NCBI RefSeq assembly: GCF_900100295.1
Contig: NZ_FNEV01000007.1
Location: 1-64,000 of the forward strand
DNA length: 64,000 nt
Direction of reading: 5' to 3'
From: Salimicrobium halophilum
Lineage (GTDB): Bacteria > Bacillota > Bacilli > Bacillales > Halobacillaceae
Shown here piece after piece: positions 18,763-29,678 of this stretch. The position numbers were made by a program, and so were the translations under genes. The notes under the pieces were generated by a model that had not been told where the DNA came from, made no database searches, and was given only the letters and a program-made list of their open reading frames with translations. Positions within the stretch are counted from its first letter, which is position 1, and each line of letters opens with the position of its first letter.

Positions 18763-19077
18763 ATGTCGTGCTATGACAAATATAAAGCCATTCAGGACCT
18801 AGAAGCGGAAGTTGAGAACTTACAGAAGCAGTTACAAAAGCAGAAACAGAAACAGCAACAAAGGCAGCATCAACACCAGGATGCCGATCAGTCCCAGTTC
18901 GAATTCGAAACAACAGAGTTCAAAAATAACGGTAACCCGGTCATCAACATCCACAACAGCCAGGACATCTGGATTGTTCTAGTTCTGGTTCTTGTCCTCG
19001 TTTCTGATGAAGAAAACAACGCTCCAGTCGCTGATCTGCTATCAAGCCTCATGAACAACAACACTACAGAAGCATAA
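18763..19077 (+). CDS. Small Gln/His-rich protein, candidate late sporulation (coat) protein
   Basis: 104 residues: an N-terminal heptad-like coiled coil (about 8-35), a Gln/Lys/His tract, a short VINIHNSQD block, a hydrophobic stretch IWIVLVLVLVLV and a polar tail. No signal peptide. GGAGGTGAGC precedes the ATG and a SigK-like promoter is 23 bp upstream. Composition and promoter suggest a spore coat or spore-surface protein, but the family is not recognised. Convergent with dck, separated by a strong hairpin terminator. Confidence 0.65.
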   Translation: MSCYDKYKAIQDLEAEVENLQKQLQKQKQKQQQRQHQHQDADQSQFEFETTEFKNNGNPVINIHNSQDIWIVLVLVLVLVSDEENNAPVADLLSSLMNNNTTEA

Positions 19078-19083
19078 TCAACG

Positions 19084-19118
19084 AAAAAAGCCGCTTCGCT
19101 TAATGCGAAGCGGCTCTT
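19084..19118 (-). terminator. Terminator of dgk-dck (usable in both directions)
   Basis: AGCCGCTTCGC/GCGAAGCGGCT, an 11-bp stem with a 5-nt loop. The T run is strong on the minus strand, weaker on the plus. Confidence 0.88.
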
Positions 19119-19130
19119 CTATTTCATAAA

Positions 19131-19817
19131 TTACGAACTCGGCAAATGACTGGCTCTCCATTTACGCGCCTGTTGTATAAAATGACCGATTTTCTCCAGA
19201 ATAGGTTCCACACTATCTTCATCATTCAAAAGATCATAGTCGGCGATATTCAGACGAAGGACCGGACAAGCATTGAAATCATCGATCCAGTCTTCATAAC
19301 GGTTGTACATTTCCTCCCAGTACTCGATCGGGGTTTCCTGTTCCATCGGACGGCCCCGCTCCTTGATACGACCGACGACATCGTCGAAAGATCCTTCCAG
19401 ATAAATCAGAAGATCCGGATGAGGGAAATAGGGAGTCATGACCATCGCATCGAAAAGACTCGTGTACGTGTCATAGTCCGTCGGAGACATCGTCCCTTTA
19501 TCGTAGTGCATTTTTGCGAAAATGCCTGTGTCTTCATAGATGGACCGGTCCTGAATGAACCCGCCTCCATATTCGAATATTTTCTTTTGCTCCTTGAACC
19601 GCTCTGCCAGGAAATAGATCTGAAGATGGAAACTCCACCGTTCGAAATTTTTATAAAAACTGTCCAGATAAGGATTCTTCTCCACTTTTTCAAAAGACGT
19701 GCGGAAATTGAGGGCCTGGGACAGAGAGTTGGTCATTGTCGACTTGCCGACTCCCACTGTACCGGCTATAGTGATGACACTATCATGCGGGATTCCGAAC
19801 TTTTCCCGTGCGTTCAT
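19131..19817 (-). CDS. dck: Deoxyadenosine/deoxycytidine kinase
   Basis: 228 residues, dNK family: Walker A GTVGVGKST (about 19-27), FLAERFKEQ, QDRSIYED with the DRS motif, and a LID-like RIKERGRPMEQ. Phosphorylates dA and dC for salvage. The ATG overlaps the dgk TGA (ATGA), as in the yaaFG pair of B. subtilis. dck versus dgk is assigned by the longer N-terminus and the DRS motif compared with the partner. Confidence 0.92.
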   Translation of the reverse strand: MNAREKFGIPHDSVITIAGTVGVGKSTMTNSLSQALNFRTSFEKVEKNPYLDSFYKNFERWSFHLQIYFLAERFKEQKKIFEYGGGFIQDRSIYEDTGIFAKMHYDKGTMSPTDYDTYTSLFDAMVMTPYFPHPDLLIYLEGSFDDVVGRIKERGRPMEQETPIEYWEEMYNRYEDWIDDFNACPVLRLNIADYDLLNDEDSVEPILEKIGHFIQQARKWRASHLPSS

Positions 19818-20455
19818 TTGATCACTTCTCCTTTGTTGAGGTAAGCATTGACTTCACTGATGATATAATCAAGGTCGCTCTGGTGTTTAACAAAATCGAT
19901 ATGATCTCCATTCAGACGAATGACTGGAATATCAGGGTGGGTCGTTTCAAAATGATCCATAAACGTCTCATAATCATCCGATAGCTGCTTCAAATACTCG
20001 GGCTGGATATTCGCTTCCACGTCACGGTTCCGCATACGAATGCGTTCGAGCAGTGTATCCAGACCTGCATGCAGGTAGATGACCATGTTCGGGCGAGGCA
20101 TATCGCCGGTAAGAATATCGAAAATACGGGAATACTTGCGGAACTGATCTTCTTTCAGTGTCCGCTGAGCAAAAATCATGTTTTTGGAGATATGATAATC
20201 GGCGACTACGGGCTTTCCTTCCTGCAAGAACTTCTTATCGATATCTTCAAGCTGCTTGTACCGATTGCAAAGGAAAAACATCTCCGTCTGAAAACTCCAC
20301 TCTTCGATATCATCGTAGAACTTGCCGAGAAACGGGTTTTCTTCCACGATTTCCTTCAACAGGTGAAATTCGAAATGAGCGGCTAATTTTTTGGACAGAG
20401 AGGTTTTTCCCACTCCAATCGGTCCTTCTACAGCGATAAAGGGTAGTTGGGACAT
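19814..20455 (-). CDS. dgk: Deoxyguanosine kinase
   Basis: 213 residues from the ATG at 20455, which has GGAGG eight bases ahead; the upstream in-frame extension to 20509 has no ribosome site. Walker A EGPIGVGKTS (residues 8-17), MFFLCNRYKQLED and ADYHISKNMIFAQRTL match B. subtilis Dgk closely. Salvages deoxyguanosine. Translationally coupled to dck. Confidence 0.93.
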   Translation of the reverse strand: MSQLPFIAVEGPIGVGKTSLSKKLAAHFEFHLLKEIVEENPFLGKFYDDIEEWSFQTEMFFLCNRYKQLEDIDKKFLQEGKPVVADYHISKNMIFAQRTLKEDQFRKYSRIFDILTGDMPRPNMVIYLHAGLDTLLERIRMRNRDVEANIQPEYLKQLSDDYETFMDHFETTHPDIPVIRLNGDHIDFVKHQSDLDYIISEVNAYLNKGEVIK

Positions 20456-20547
20456 TGGTGTTCCTCCTTCGTTTACATCCGTTCGGACAGACAAACTACA
20501 TTTTATCACAGACGCCTTTTAGAAGTCATGGGGTGAATCATTTTGTC

Positions 20548-20576
20548 TTTGCAGAATTAAAAAAGAATAGTATAAT
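20548..20576 (+). promoter_or_regulatory. tRNA-Arg promoter
   Basis: -35 TTTGCA (20548-20553), 17-bp spacer, -10 TATAAT (20571-20576), ten bases before the tRNA. Confidence 0.75.
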
Positions 20577-20585
20577 AGCGATTGT

Positions 20586-20658
20586 GCCCCCGTAGCTCAG
20601 GGGATAGAGCATTGGTTTCCTAAACCATGTGTCGCAGGTTCGAATCCTGCCGGGGGCG
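20586..20658 (+). tRNA. tRNA-Arg (anticodon CCT)
   Basis: Acceptor GCCCCCG/CGGGGGC with discriminator G, D-arm GCTCAGGGGATAGAGC, anticodon arm TGGTT-TCCTAAA-CCA with CCT, and GGTTCGAATCC T-arm. CCA is not encoded. It reads AGG codons. It has its own promoter and a terminator at 20687. Confidence 0.95.
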
Positions 20659-20686
20659 TTCGAAAAAATTTGTATAAAATCACAAG

Positions 20687-20726
20687 AAAGAACGAATTCT
20701 CTCAATCGAATTCGTTCTTTTTGTTT
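20687..20726 (+). terminator. Terminator after tRNA-Arg
   Basis: AAAGAACGAATTC/GAATTCGTTCTTT, a 13-bp perfect stem with an 8-nt loop, then TTG and TTTT. Confidence 0.88.
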
Positions 20727-20836
20727 TGGCCTCCCTTAATATAAGTACCCTTACTTCATCCTCTCCTTTAAGAATCACTAAGAAATTGTGGTAAAATATA
20801 AGTAAAAGATTGATAAGTAGCGAGGGATGGTGTGAG

Positions 20837-21649
20837 ATGAGAATACGAAAACGCAATAACGTACAAATATACGGAAATGGAACGACTCCCATCATGTTCG
20901 CCCACGGCTTCGGTTGTGACCAGCAAGTATGGGAATACGTGATACCGGAATTCTTCGATACGTATCAGGTTATTCTATTCGACTATGTAGGCTCAGGTCG
21001 TGCCAGTGTGGATGCCTATTCCAGGGACAGGTACGGTTTTCTCGACGGATACGCTCAGGATGTTATCGAAATTCTCGATGAACTGAATATCAGTGATTGC
21101 ATTTTTGTAGGACATTCCGTAAGCGGGATGATTGGGCTCGAAGTCGCTCTCAAACGCCCTGATCTCCTTAGCTCCACTATTATGATCAGCTCTTCTCCTC
21201 ACTTTCTTAACGATGGTTCCTATCAAGGAGGTTACGAAGAGAAAGACATCCAGGAACTGCTCTGCATGATCGATCGGGATTACCGCGAATGGACTAACTA
21301 CATGGCACCGATTTCCATGAAGAATATAAACGATCCTAAATTGACGGAGGAACTGGAAGAAATGTATGCCGATCAGAATCCCGAAGTCATCCGCCAGTTC
21401 GCAGAAGTAACGTTTTTCCTCGATATGCGGGACAAATTAGAGAAGAATACAATCCCTTCTCTCCTTCTCCAGACAAAGGAAGATAACTTTGTTACGAAAG
21501 AAGCGGAAATCTATCTCCATGAACATCTCCCGTACAGTGAATACGTCGAACTGGATGCAGAAGGACATAACCCCCATATCAGCAACCCAGATGAGGTGAC
21601 AGAACAAATCATGGGTTATTTACAAGCGAAATTATGGAAGAGCAGTTGA
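20837..21649 (+). CDS. rsbQ: RsbQ-like alpha/beta hydrolase
   Basis: 270 residues from the ATG at 20837 (B. subtilis RsbQ 269). Oxyanion AHGFGCDQ, VILFDYVGSG, nucleophile elbow VGHSVSG (Ser94) and catalytic His in EGHNPH (about 244) match RsbQ segment by segment. RsbQ is needed with the phosphatase RsbP for energy-stress activation of SigB, probably by supplying a small-molecule cue. No rsbP is adjacent here. A TTG start at 20810 would add nine residues but lacks support. The gene sits between two tRNA genes. Confidence 0.87.
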   Translation: MRIRKRNNVQIYGNGTTPIMFAHGFGCDQQVWEYVIPEFFDTYQVILFDYVGSGRASVDAYSRDRYGFLDGYAQDVIEILDELNISDCIFVGHSVSGMIGLEVALKRPDLLSSTIMISSSPHFLNDGSYQGGYEEKDIQELLCMIDRDYREWTNYMAPISMKNINDPKLTEELEEMYADQNPEVIRQFAEVTFFLDMRDKLEKNTIPSLLLQTKEDNFVTKEAEIYLHEHLPYSEYVELDAEGHNPHISNPDEVTEQIMGYLQAKLWKSS

Positions 21650-21699
21650 ATTATATTCCATCAAGGTAAGAGTTTTTCTATGAAAATAATTTTGTCCAT

Positions 21700-21738
21700 A
21701 AAAAAATCGTTACGGCTGACGTAACGATTTCTTTTCGG
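21700..21738 (+). terminator. Terminator after the rsbQ-like gene
   Basis: AAATCGTTACG/CGTAACGATTT, 11-bp stem, with T/A runs on both sides, usable in both directions. Confidence 0.85.
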
Positions 21739-21777
21739 ACTTCTCCGAATATATATGCGCGAGTTGTTTAAATAATA

Positions 21778-21870
21778 TGGCGGAGGAGGAGGGATTCGAA
21801 CCCCCGCGGGGCGTAAACCCCCTGGCGGTTTTCAAGACCGCTCCCTTCAGCCGGACTTGGGTACTCCTCC
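21778..21870 (-). tRNA. tRNA-Ser (anticodon TGA)
   Basis: Class II tRNA with long variable arm. Minus strand: acceptor GGAGGAG/CTCCTCC, anticodon loop CTTGAAA (TGA), T-arm GGTTCGAATCC, discriminator G and encoded CCA (21778-21780). It lies next to serS, as trnSL-Ser1 does in B. subtilis. Confidence 0.95.
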
Positions 21871-22011
21871 GTGTGACCGACAATTAGTAATATACCACGC
21901 CCACAAAAATCCGTCAATAGAATGCAGCATTTTTTATTAAGAAAAGTGGAACCCCCATTCAGAAACACGCATCATAGGTTCTCCGAAATCTCTCCCCAGT
22001 CTCTTTACAGC

Positions 22012-22056
22012 AAAAAAGAATGGCTACCGCAGCATCGCAGTAGCCACTCCTATTCT
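22012..22056 (-). terminator. Terminator after serS
   Basis: Minus strand: GAGTGGCTACTGC pairs with GCGGTAGCCATTC, followed by TTTTTT. Confidence 0.85.
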
Positions 22057-22058
22057 CA

Positions 22059-23348
<1,290 letters not shown>

Positions 23349-23376
23349 TCAAAATTTAACTCGGTTCTATGAACTC

Positions 23377-23390
23377 ATTTCCCGGGAAAT
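23377..23390. promoter_or_regulatory. Noc-binding site (NBS)
   Basis: A second exact ATTTCCCGGGAAAT, 44 bp upstream of the serS start codon. Confidence 0.88.
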
Positions 23391-23411
23391 CGTAAGGAAA
23401 AGTTTCCCTAA

Positions 23412-23510
23412 GTCCGAAATTATCTTCCTGAGGTCCGCAAATACTAGGTCGAACCTGCCGAACGTCCGCAAAAATCGTCTAAAGGTCCGCATATAACTTC
23501 AGTAAGTCCG
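23412..23510 (-). repeat. Helically phased GTCCG motif array in the serS leader
   Basis: GTCCG starts at 23412, 23433, 23464, 23485 and 23506: intervals of 21, 31, 21 and 21 bp, each usually followed by CA or AA and an AT-rich stretch. The sequence between motifs is not conserved. It lies between the T-box terminator and the Noc-binding site, inside the predicted serS transcript. Function unknown. Confidence 0.6.
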
Positions 23511-23535
23511 TATATAGATCCATCCGGCTGACCAA

Positions 23536-23775
23536 TAGAAAAACTCCCGCCCCTAAAGAAGGGACGAGAGTCTAATTCCCGCGATACCACCCAGATTGAA
23601 GAGTACCTACTCTTCCGGCTCGACCTCCATAACGGGGAGGAACCGTGCTGATTCATCATCAGCCGCTCCGGGATGGATTCTCATAAAGCCCCCGTCAGTT
23701 TCCACCAGCCACTGACTCTCTAAGGGTGGGCTTCCATGATACTAGTTCCGTTCGTCGCGTTTTTCTTTTCACTTA
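23536..23775 (-). promoter_or_regulatory. T-box leader controlling serS
   Basis: The minus strand has the T-box antiterminator motif TGGGTGGTATCGCG (23579-23592), followed by a terminator stem (CTCTCGTCCC/GGGGCGGGAG, then TTTTT). Upstream lies a stem I region whose specifier loop reads GAATCCATC, offering TCC (Ser) as specifier codon. Uncharged tRNA-Ser would favour antitermination and raise serS expression. Confidence 0.9.
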
Positions 23776-23781
23776 TCTTTA

Positions 23782-23810
23782 AGATTAGCCGATTCTCACT
23801 CAGGATGCAA
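23782..23810 (-). promoter_or_regulatory. Promoter of the T-box/serS transcript
   Basis: Minus strand: -35 TTGCAT (23805-23810), 17-bp spacer, -10 TAATCT (23782-23787); it overlaps the 3' end of pdxT. Confidence 0.7.
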
Positions 23811-24390
23811 GCGTCCGTTTCGACTTTTCCACCATTTTCACGAAATGTGCCGTCAATCGATGATCATCCGTAAGTTCCGGATGGAAGGAACAGGTGAGAA
23901 GATGGTCCTGCTGAGCAGCCACGATATGCCCATCATACCGTGCGAGGACTTGTACATCTTCTCCTACACGTTCGATATAAGGAGCGCGGATAAACACAGC
24001 ATTGTATCCTTCCGCAACCCCTTCGATATCAAGGTCCGCTTCGAAGCTTTCCCGCTGGCGACCGAACGCGTTTCTCCTTACACTCATGTCCATGACTCCG
24101 AGGTGCACATCATAAGAACCGTCAATTTCAGAAGCCAATAGAATCAGACCGGCACAGGTACCGAAAACGGGCTTTCCGGCTTGGGCGAAAGCACGGATCG
24201 GTTCAAGGAACTCATACTTATCGATGAGTCGTCGAATCGTCGTACTTTCTCCCCCAGGAATAATCAGACCATCAATCGTCTCTAGCTGTTCTTTACGTTT
24301 CACTGTCACTGCCGTTGCTCCAGAAGCTTCTACCGAGCGGATATGCTCCCGGAAAGCTCCCTGCAGCGCCAGCACACCGATAGTAGTCAT
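23800..24390 (-). CDS. pdxT: Pyridoxal 5'-phosphate synthase glutaminase subunit
   Basis: 196 residues, the usual size. [10 protein letters not shown] near 47-56, nucleophile GTCAGLIL with Cys near 79, and the SFHPELT His/Glu pair near 170. It releases ammonia from glutamine and passes it to PdxS. It lies 18 bp downstream of pdxS on the same strand, the conserved yaaDE pair next to serS. Confidence 0.96.
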   Translation of the reverse strand: MTTIGVLALQGAFREHIRSVEASGATAVTVKRKEQLETIDGLIIPGGESTTIRRLIDKYEFLEPIRAFAQAGKPVFGTCAGLILLASEIDGSYDVHLGVMDMSVRRNAFGRQRESFEADLDIEGVAEGYNAVFIRAPYIERVGEDVQVLARYDGHIVAAQQDHLLTCSFHPELTDDHRLTAHFVKMVEKSKRTLAS

Positions 24391-24408
24391 GATGCATGTC
24401 TCCTTTGT

Positions 24409-25290
24409 TTATTCGCTGCGCTCCTGCATGCGGTCTGTCTCTTCGTTCATCTCTTCGCCTTTCATGGCTGTACCGAGACCTTTCGACAGTTCCCCTATCA
24501 ATTTATGATCGTCGTAATGCGTCGTCGCTTCAACGATCGAGCGTGCGAATTCTTTCGGGTTGTTCGATTTGAAAATACCGGAACCTACGAATACGCCGTC
24601 TGCGCCGAGCTGCATCATAAGTGCAGCATCTGCCGGTGTCGCAATACCACCTGCTGCGAAGTTTACGACCGGAAGACGTCCTTCTTCACGGATCTGAAGC
24701 AGAAGCTCATATGGAGCTCCATTTTCTTTGGCATATACCATGACTTCATCTTCCTGCATGGACTGAAGACGACGGATCTGGCTTTGTACTTCACGCATGT
24801 GACGGACCGCTTCTACGATGTTCCCTGTACCAGGTTCGCCTTTCGTACGTAGCATGGAAGCACCTTCACCGATACGACGAGTCGCTTCCCCGATGTTACG
24901 GCAGCCGCATACGAATGGAACCGTGTAATCATCTTTTTTGATGTGGAATACTTCGTCCGCTGGTGTCAGAACTTCACTTTCATCAATATAATCCACGCCC
25001 ATCGCTTCGAGCACGCGAGCTTCTGAGATATGACCGATTCTCGCTTTTGCCATGACCGGAATAGAAACAGCATTCATTACTTCCTCAACGATTGTCGGAT
25101 CCGCCATACGTGCAACTCCACCCGCCGCACGGATATCCGCTGGAACACGTTCGAGTGCCATAACGGCTACTGCTCCCGCTTCCTCAGCGATCTTCGCCTG
25201 TTCTGCATTCACAACGTCCATGATGACGCCGCCCTTCTGCATTTCTGCCATTCCACGTTTTACGCGCTCTGTACCTGTTTGAGCCATCAT
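24409..25290 (-). CDS. pdxS: Pyridoxal 5'-phosphate synthase lyase subunit
   Basis: 293 residues (294 in B. subtilis). KGGVIMDV, the catalytic-lysine segments [10 protein letters not shown] and [11 protein letters not shown], and the phosphate-binding [14 protein letters not shown] are all present. It makes PLP from ribose 5-phosphate, glyceraldehyde 3-phosphate and ammonia. Two adjacent ATGs after GGGAGGAATT are both possible starts. Confidence 0.97.
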   Translation of the reverse strand: MMAQTGTERVKRGMAEMQKGGVIMDVVNAEQAKIAEEAGAVAVMALERVPADIRAAGGVARMADPTIVEEVMNAVSIPVMAKARIGHISEARVLEAMGVDYIDESEVLTPADEVFHIKKDDYTVPFVCGCRNIGEATRRIGEGASMLRTKGEPGTGNIVEAVRHMREVQSQIRRLQSMQEDEVMVYAKENGAPYELLLQIREEGRLPVVNFAAGGIATPADAALMMQLGADGVFVGSGIFKSNNPKEFARSIVEATTHYDDHKLIGELSKGLGTAMKGEEMNEETDRMQERSE

Positions 25291-25404
25291 AATTCCTCCC
25301 TGTCCTCTATCTATATACCTAGATTGATCTAATTTTCTTTTACTATTCTAACGCATTTTCACGGTAAATCCTATCCTCAACCTCACTGTTTTCTGAAAAA
25401 TTGA

Positions 25405-26706
25405 TCAGAACCAGCCTTTCACCATATCGACAGCACCTGTAAATATATTTCCGAAGAAGCTTCCGATGTTACCAAGCGTCAACATGAACCAGTTGGATTT
25501 CTCCACGGCCGAAGCTGCGACTACCGGTACCGTATGCGGATTCTCCTTCACTATATTTTCCTGAGGTACTTCCCCTTCATAGACAAGGGTAGCTTCTCCG
25601 ACCTGTTGTCCGGCCTCGACCGGTGCCGTAAGTTCTTCTTCCTTCAACTTGTATTCGATGGAATAGGCTTCTTCCTCGCCTTGTTTGATCATTCTCGAGA
25701 GAGCTTCTCCGGTTTCGATCGCAACTTGATCTTCTTTTCCTTTGGTTACCGGAAGCGTTTCTTTATCTTCCATCTGATAGCCGCTCCCGAAGAGTTCCTG
25801 CTTCTCGAACTGCTCGAATCCATAGTTGAACAATTTACGCGTCTCTTCAAAGCGTTGTTCCCGGCTTGAGGTCTTCATGACGACGGAGATGAGACGTTGG
25901 CCGTCCCTTTCCACTGTACCGGTGAAAGTGTTACCGGCAAGTTCTGTATAACCGGTTTTCAGACCGTCGACGCCTTCATATCCGAAATCGGATAAATACC
26001 CCGGCATCCCCGGAATCATCCAGTTCCAGTTCTGGATGGTCTGTCCATCGAACTCTGTCGTAGGCGTACCTGAAATCTCCAGCGCCTCCGGATAATCATT
26101 CACAAGGTGATAAGCGAGTGTCGCCGCTGCACGTGCCGACATCAGGTTCGTATCTTCTGCGCTCGTCCCCTCCGGAACATTACCTCCAAGGTCACTGTTC
26201 GAAAGCCCCGTACTGTTTACGAACTTATAATCTTCCATACCGAGTTCCGCAGCTTTTTCGTTCATCATTTTCACGAATTCGCCTTCCGATCCTGCGATCA
26301 GTTCTGCGAGCGCAATGGAAGTCGCGTTATCTGAGTTGATCGCCATCGCTTCATACAGGGAACGGACGGTATAATCCTGGTTCTGCGTCAAACCCACTCC
26401 TGAAAAAGAAGGGTTCGCTGAAATGCTGTAAGGATAATCAGAAATCTGAGTCGTCGTATCCCAGCTGATCTCTCCTTCTTCTATCGCTTCCATCACTAAG
26501 TATTCCGTCATCATCTTCGTCATACTCGCCGGTGGCAATGTCAGGTCCGCTTCTTTTTTGAAAAGAACATCCCCTGTATTGGCATCCACGAGTATCGCGG
26601 ATTTCGCTTCCGTTTCCACTTCCTGTGCCAGACTGCTGACAGGAAAGAGTAGACTGCTTGCTATTAAAAGTACAGCGAGAATAATCGCTGATTTCCATCG
26701 TTCCAT
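25405..26706 (-). CDS. dacA: D-alanyl-D-alanine carboxypeptidase (PBP5 type)
   Basis: About 433 residues from the ATG at 26706; GGAGG lies upstream of it, while the ATG at 26739 has little. Signal peptide (KSAIILAVLLI...SSLAQ), then the SxxK motif SMTKM, SDN and KTG of the S11 peptidases, a PBP5 C-terminal beta domain and a C-terminal amphipathic membrane anchor ending FTGAVDMVKGWF. It trims the terminal D-Ala of peptidoglycan stem peptides. Position between guaB and pdxS is conserved. Confidence 0.94.
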   Translation of the reverse strand: MERWKSAIILAVLLIASSLLFPVSSLAQEVETEAKSAILVDANTGDVLFKKEADLTLPPASMTKMMTEYLVMEAIEEGEISWDTTTQISDYPYSISANPSFSGVGLTQNQDYTVRSLYEAMAINSDNATSIALAELIAGSEGEFVKMMNEKAAELGMEDYKFVNSTGLSNSDLGGNVPEGTSAEDTNLMSARAAATLAYHLVNDYPEALEISGTPTTEFDGQTIQNWNWMIPGMPGYLSDFGYEGVDGLKTGYTELAGNTFTGTVERDGQRLISVVMKTSSREQRFEETRKLFNYGFEQFEKQELFGSGYQMEDKETLPVTKGKEDQVAIETGEALSRMIKQGEEEAYSIEYKLKEEELTAPVEAGQQVGEATLVYEGEVPQENIVKENPHTVPVVAASAVEKSNWFMLTLGNIGSFFGNIFTGAVDMVKGWF

Positions 26707-26768
26707 CAACTTTCTCAACCTCCACCCTTTATAATTCATGCCTTTAATATTTTACCATAGGCACCTGC

Positions 26769-26798
26769 AAAAAAATAGACAGGGAAAAGTCCCTGTCT
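26769..26798 (-). terminator. Terminator after guaB
   Basis: Minus strand: AGACAGGGA/TCCCTGTCT, 4-nt loop, then ATTTTTTT. Confidence 0.88.
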
Positions 26799-26816
26799 CG
26801 AGTAGAAAGAAGCAGG

Positions 26817-28331
<1,515 letters not shown>

Positions 28332-28385
28332 TTATTTACAATAAGACATCTAACGACGTTTTTCAACCGGAAAATAGCGGAGAAC

Positions 28386-29459
28386 TTAATATACTTCTTT
28401 TACATTCAACCCTTCGTCTTTCAGAGAAATCAGGACATCACTGTGATGTAAGCGCACCATCGGATGCGTCGGCGTGGCCGAATCGATAAAAACGATATCG
28501 GCGAATTCATCATTGGACAGTTTGACCGTTGTACCTATCGAAATGTTAGTCAGATCATTGGTCAGTACTTTCGTGACTCTTAAGTCGTATTTGCCGAATT
28601 GTTCTTTCTGGATTTCTTCGATCACTTTAAAAGGAGACTGCTTCTTGCGATAAGGTCGTTCTGAGGTCATCGCGTGATACACGTCACTGACAGCGATGAT
28701 CTGACTGTAGAATTGGATCTTATCCTGACGTACACCCAGAGGGTATCCTGATCCGTCCAGACGCTCATGGTGCTGCAGGACCGCGAGTTTCACTTTTTTG
28801 TTCATCGCAGTCAAATCCTCGACCATTCGATAAGAATAGACCGGATGCTGATAGATTTCCTTCAATTCCCTTTCCGTAAGCGCACCTGTCTTATGGAGAG
28901 TATCCCACGGAAGCGAAGACATACCACAATCACTCAGCAGTCCCCCAAGAGCTACCTGAATCCATTCTCCCTGCTGCAACCCGAGGCGTTGCCCGAGATA
29001 CCCTGCTATCAACCCCATGGAAACGCTATGGTGATGCATGTATTCATCCTGGCGGGTGTAGTGATGGAGACGGAGAATTTCCTGTTTGGTAGCTGTAGCC
29101 TTGAATAGTAAAGGCAGGAACCATTCCCTTATAGCTGGAAGGTCGATACCGAAGCCGTTCCTCCAGCGCTTGAACATCTGCTGATGCTTGTAGACCCCGT
29201 CCAGGTATTGTTCACGGAATTCATCATCGATCCGCACTTCCACTTGTTCCTGCTCGTATTCTTTCGCCGCTTCTTCCACGTTTTCTCCGTTCGCCATCTT
29301 ACTTGAAATATGTACCTCTTTGACTCGAAATGCCTGGAGCACGTCGATATGCGTCCGATAAATAACAGTATCCTTCGGGATGATCGGACGAGACGTTTTC
29401 CCTTCTACATCCTTTGTAAGAATACACCCCGGTATCAGTTCATTCACATTGATCTGCAC
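28386..29459 (-). CDS. HD-GYP domain protein with altered HD motif
   Basis: About 357 residues from a GTG at 29459 (a longer frame reaches 29498). An N-terminal ~100-residue region starts with INVNELIPGC, as in HD-GYP proteins of Bacilli. The C-terminal domain has HHHSVSMG, HPVYSY, HHERLDGSGYP and SDVYHAMTSERPYR. At the site of the canonical HD(I/V)GK the protein has SDCGM, so the metal-binding His is Ser. Active relatives hydrolyse cyclic di-GMP; activity here is doubtful. It occupies the yaaC position between gyrA and guaB. Confidence 0.82.
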   Translation of the reverse strand: MQINVNELIPGCILTKDVEGKTSRPIIPKDTVIYRTHIDVLQAFRVKEVHISSKMANGENVEEAAKEYEQEQVEVRIDDEFREQYLDGVYKHQQMFKRWRNGFGIDLPAIREWFLPLLFKATATKQEILRLHHYTRQDEYMHHHSVSMGLIAGYLGQRLGLQQGEWIQVALGGLLSDCGMSSLPWDTLHKTGALTERELKEIYQHPVYSYRMVEDLTAMNKKVKLAVLQHHERLDGSGYPLGVRQDKIQFYSQIIAVSDVYHAMTSERPYRKKQSPFKVIEEIQKEQFGKYDLRVTKVLTNDLTNISIGTTVKLSNDEFADIVFIDSATPTHPMVRLHHSDVLISLKDEGLNVKEVY

Positions 29460-29570
29460 TACCTTCTTCCCCCTATCTTCCTTTGAACGTAAGTACACTT
29501 CTATTATCGTCGTGAAGTGCCAGAAGTTTCAGTGACCCTCTCCATCGACTAGCGGTTCTTTTGATTCGAA

Positions 29571-29655
29571 AAAAAGGTGTCATCCGACCACCGCATCGTT
29601 TCCAGAAGACGTCGCGGTTCTTCTGCAAAGATAGTGTCAGATAACACCTTACATA
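29571..29655 (-). terminator. Branched terminator after gyrA
   Basis: Minus strand: an outer stem AAGGTGT..GAC/GTCGGATGACACCTT encloses an inner CAGAAGA/TCTTCTG hairpin and is followed by seven T. Confidence 0.7.
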
Positions 29656-29678
29656 TTTTCATTCTATTTTAAATAACG

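Noticed and set aside
20586-21870. Integrated island between tRNA-Arg and tRNA-Ser
   Set aside because: Only one gene (rsbQ-like) lies between them, with no integrase and no duplicated tRNA end.
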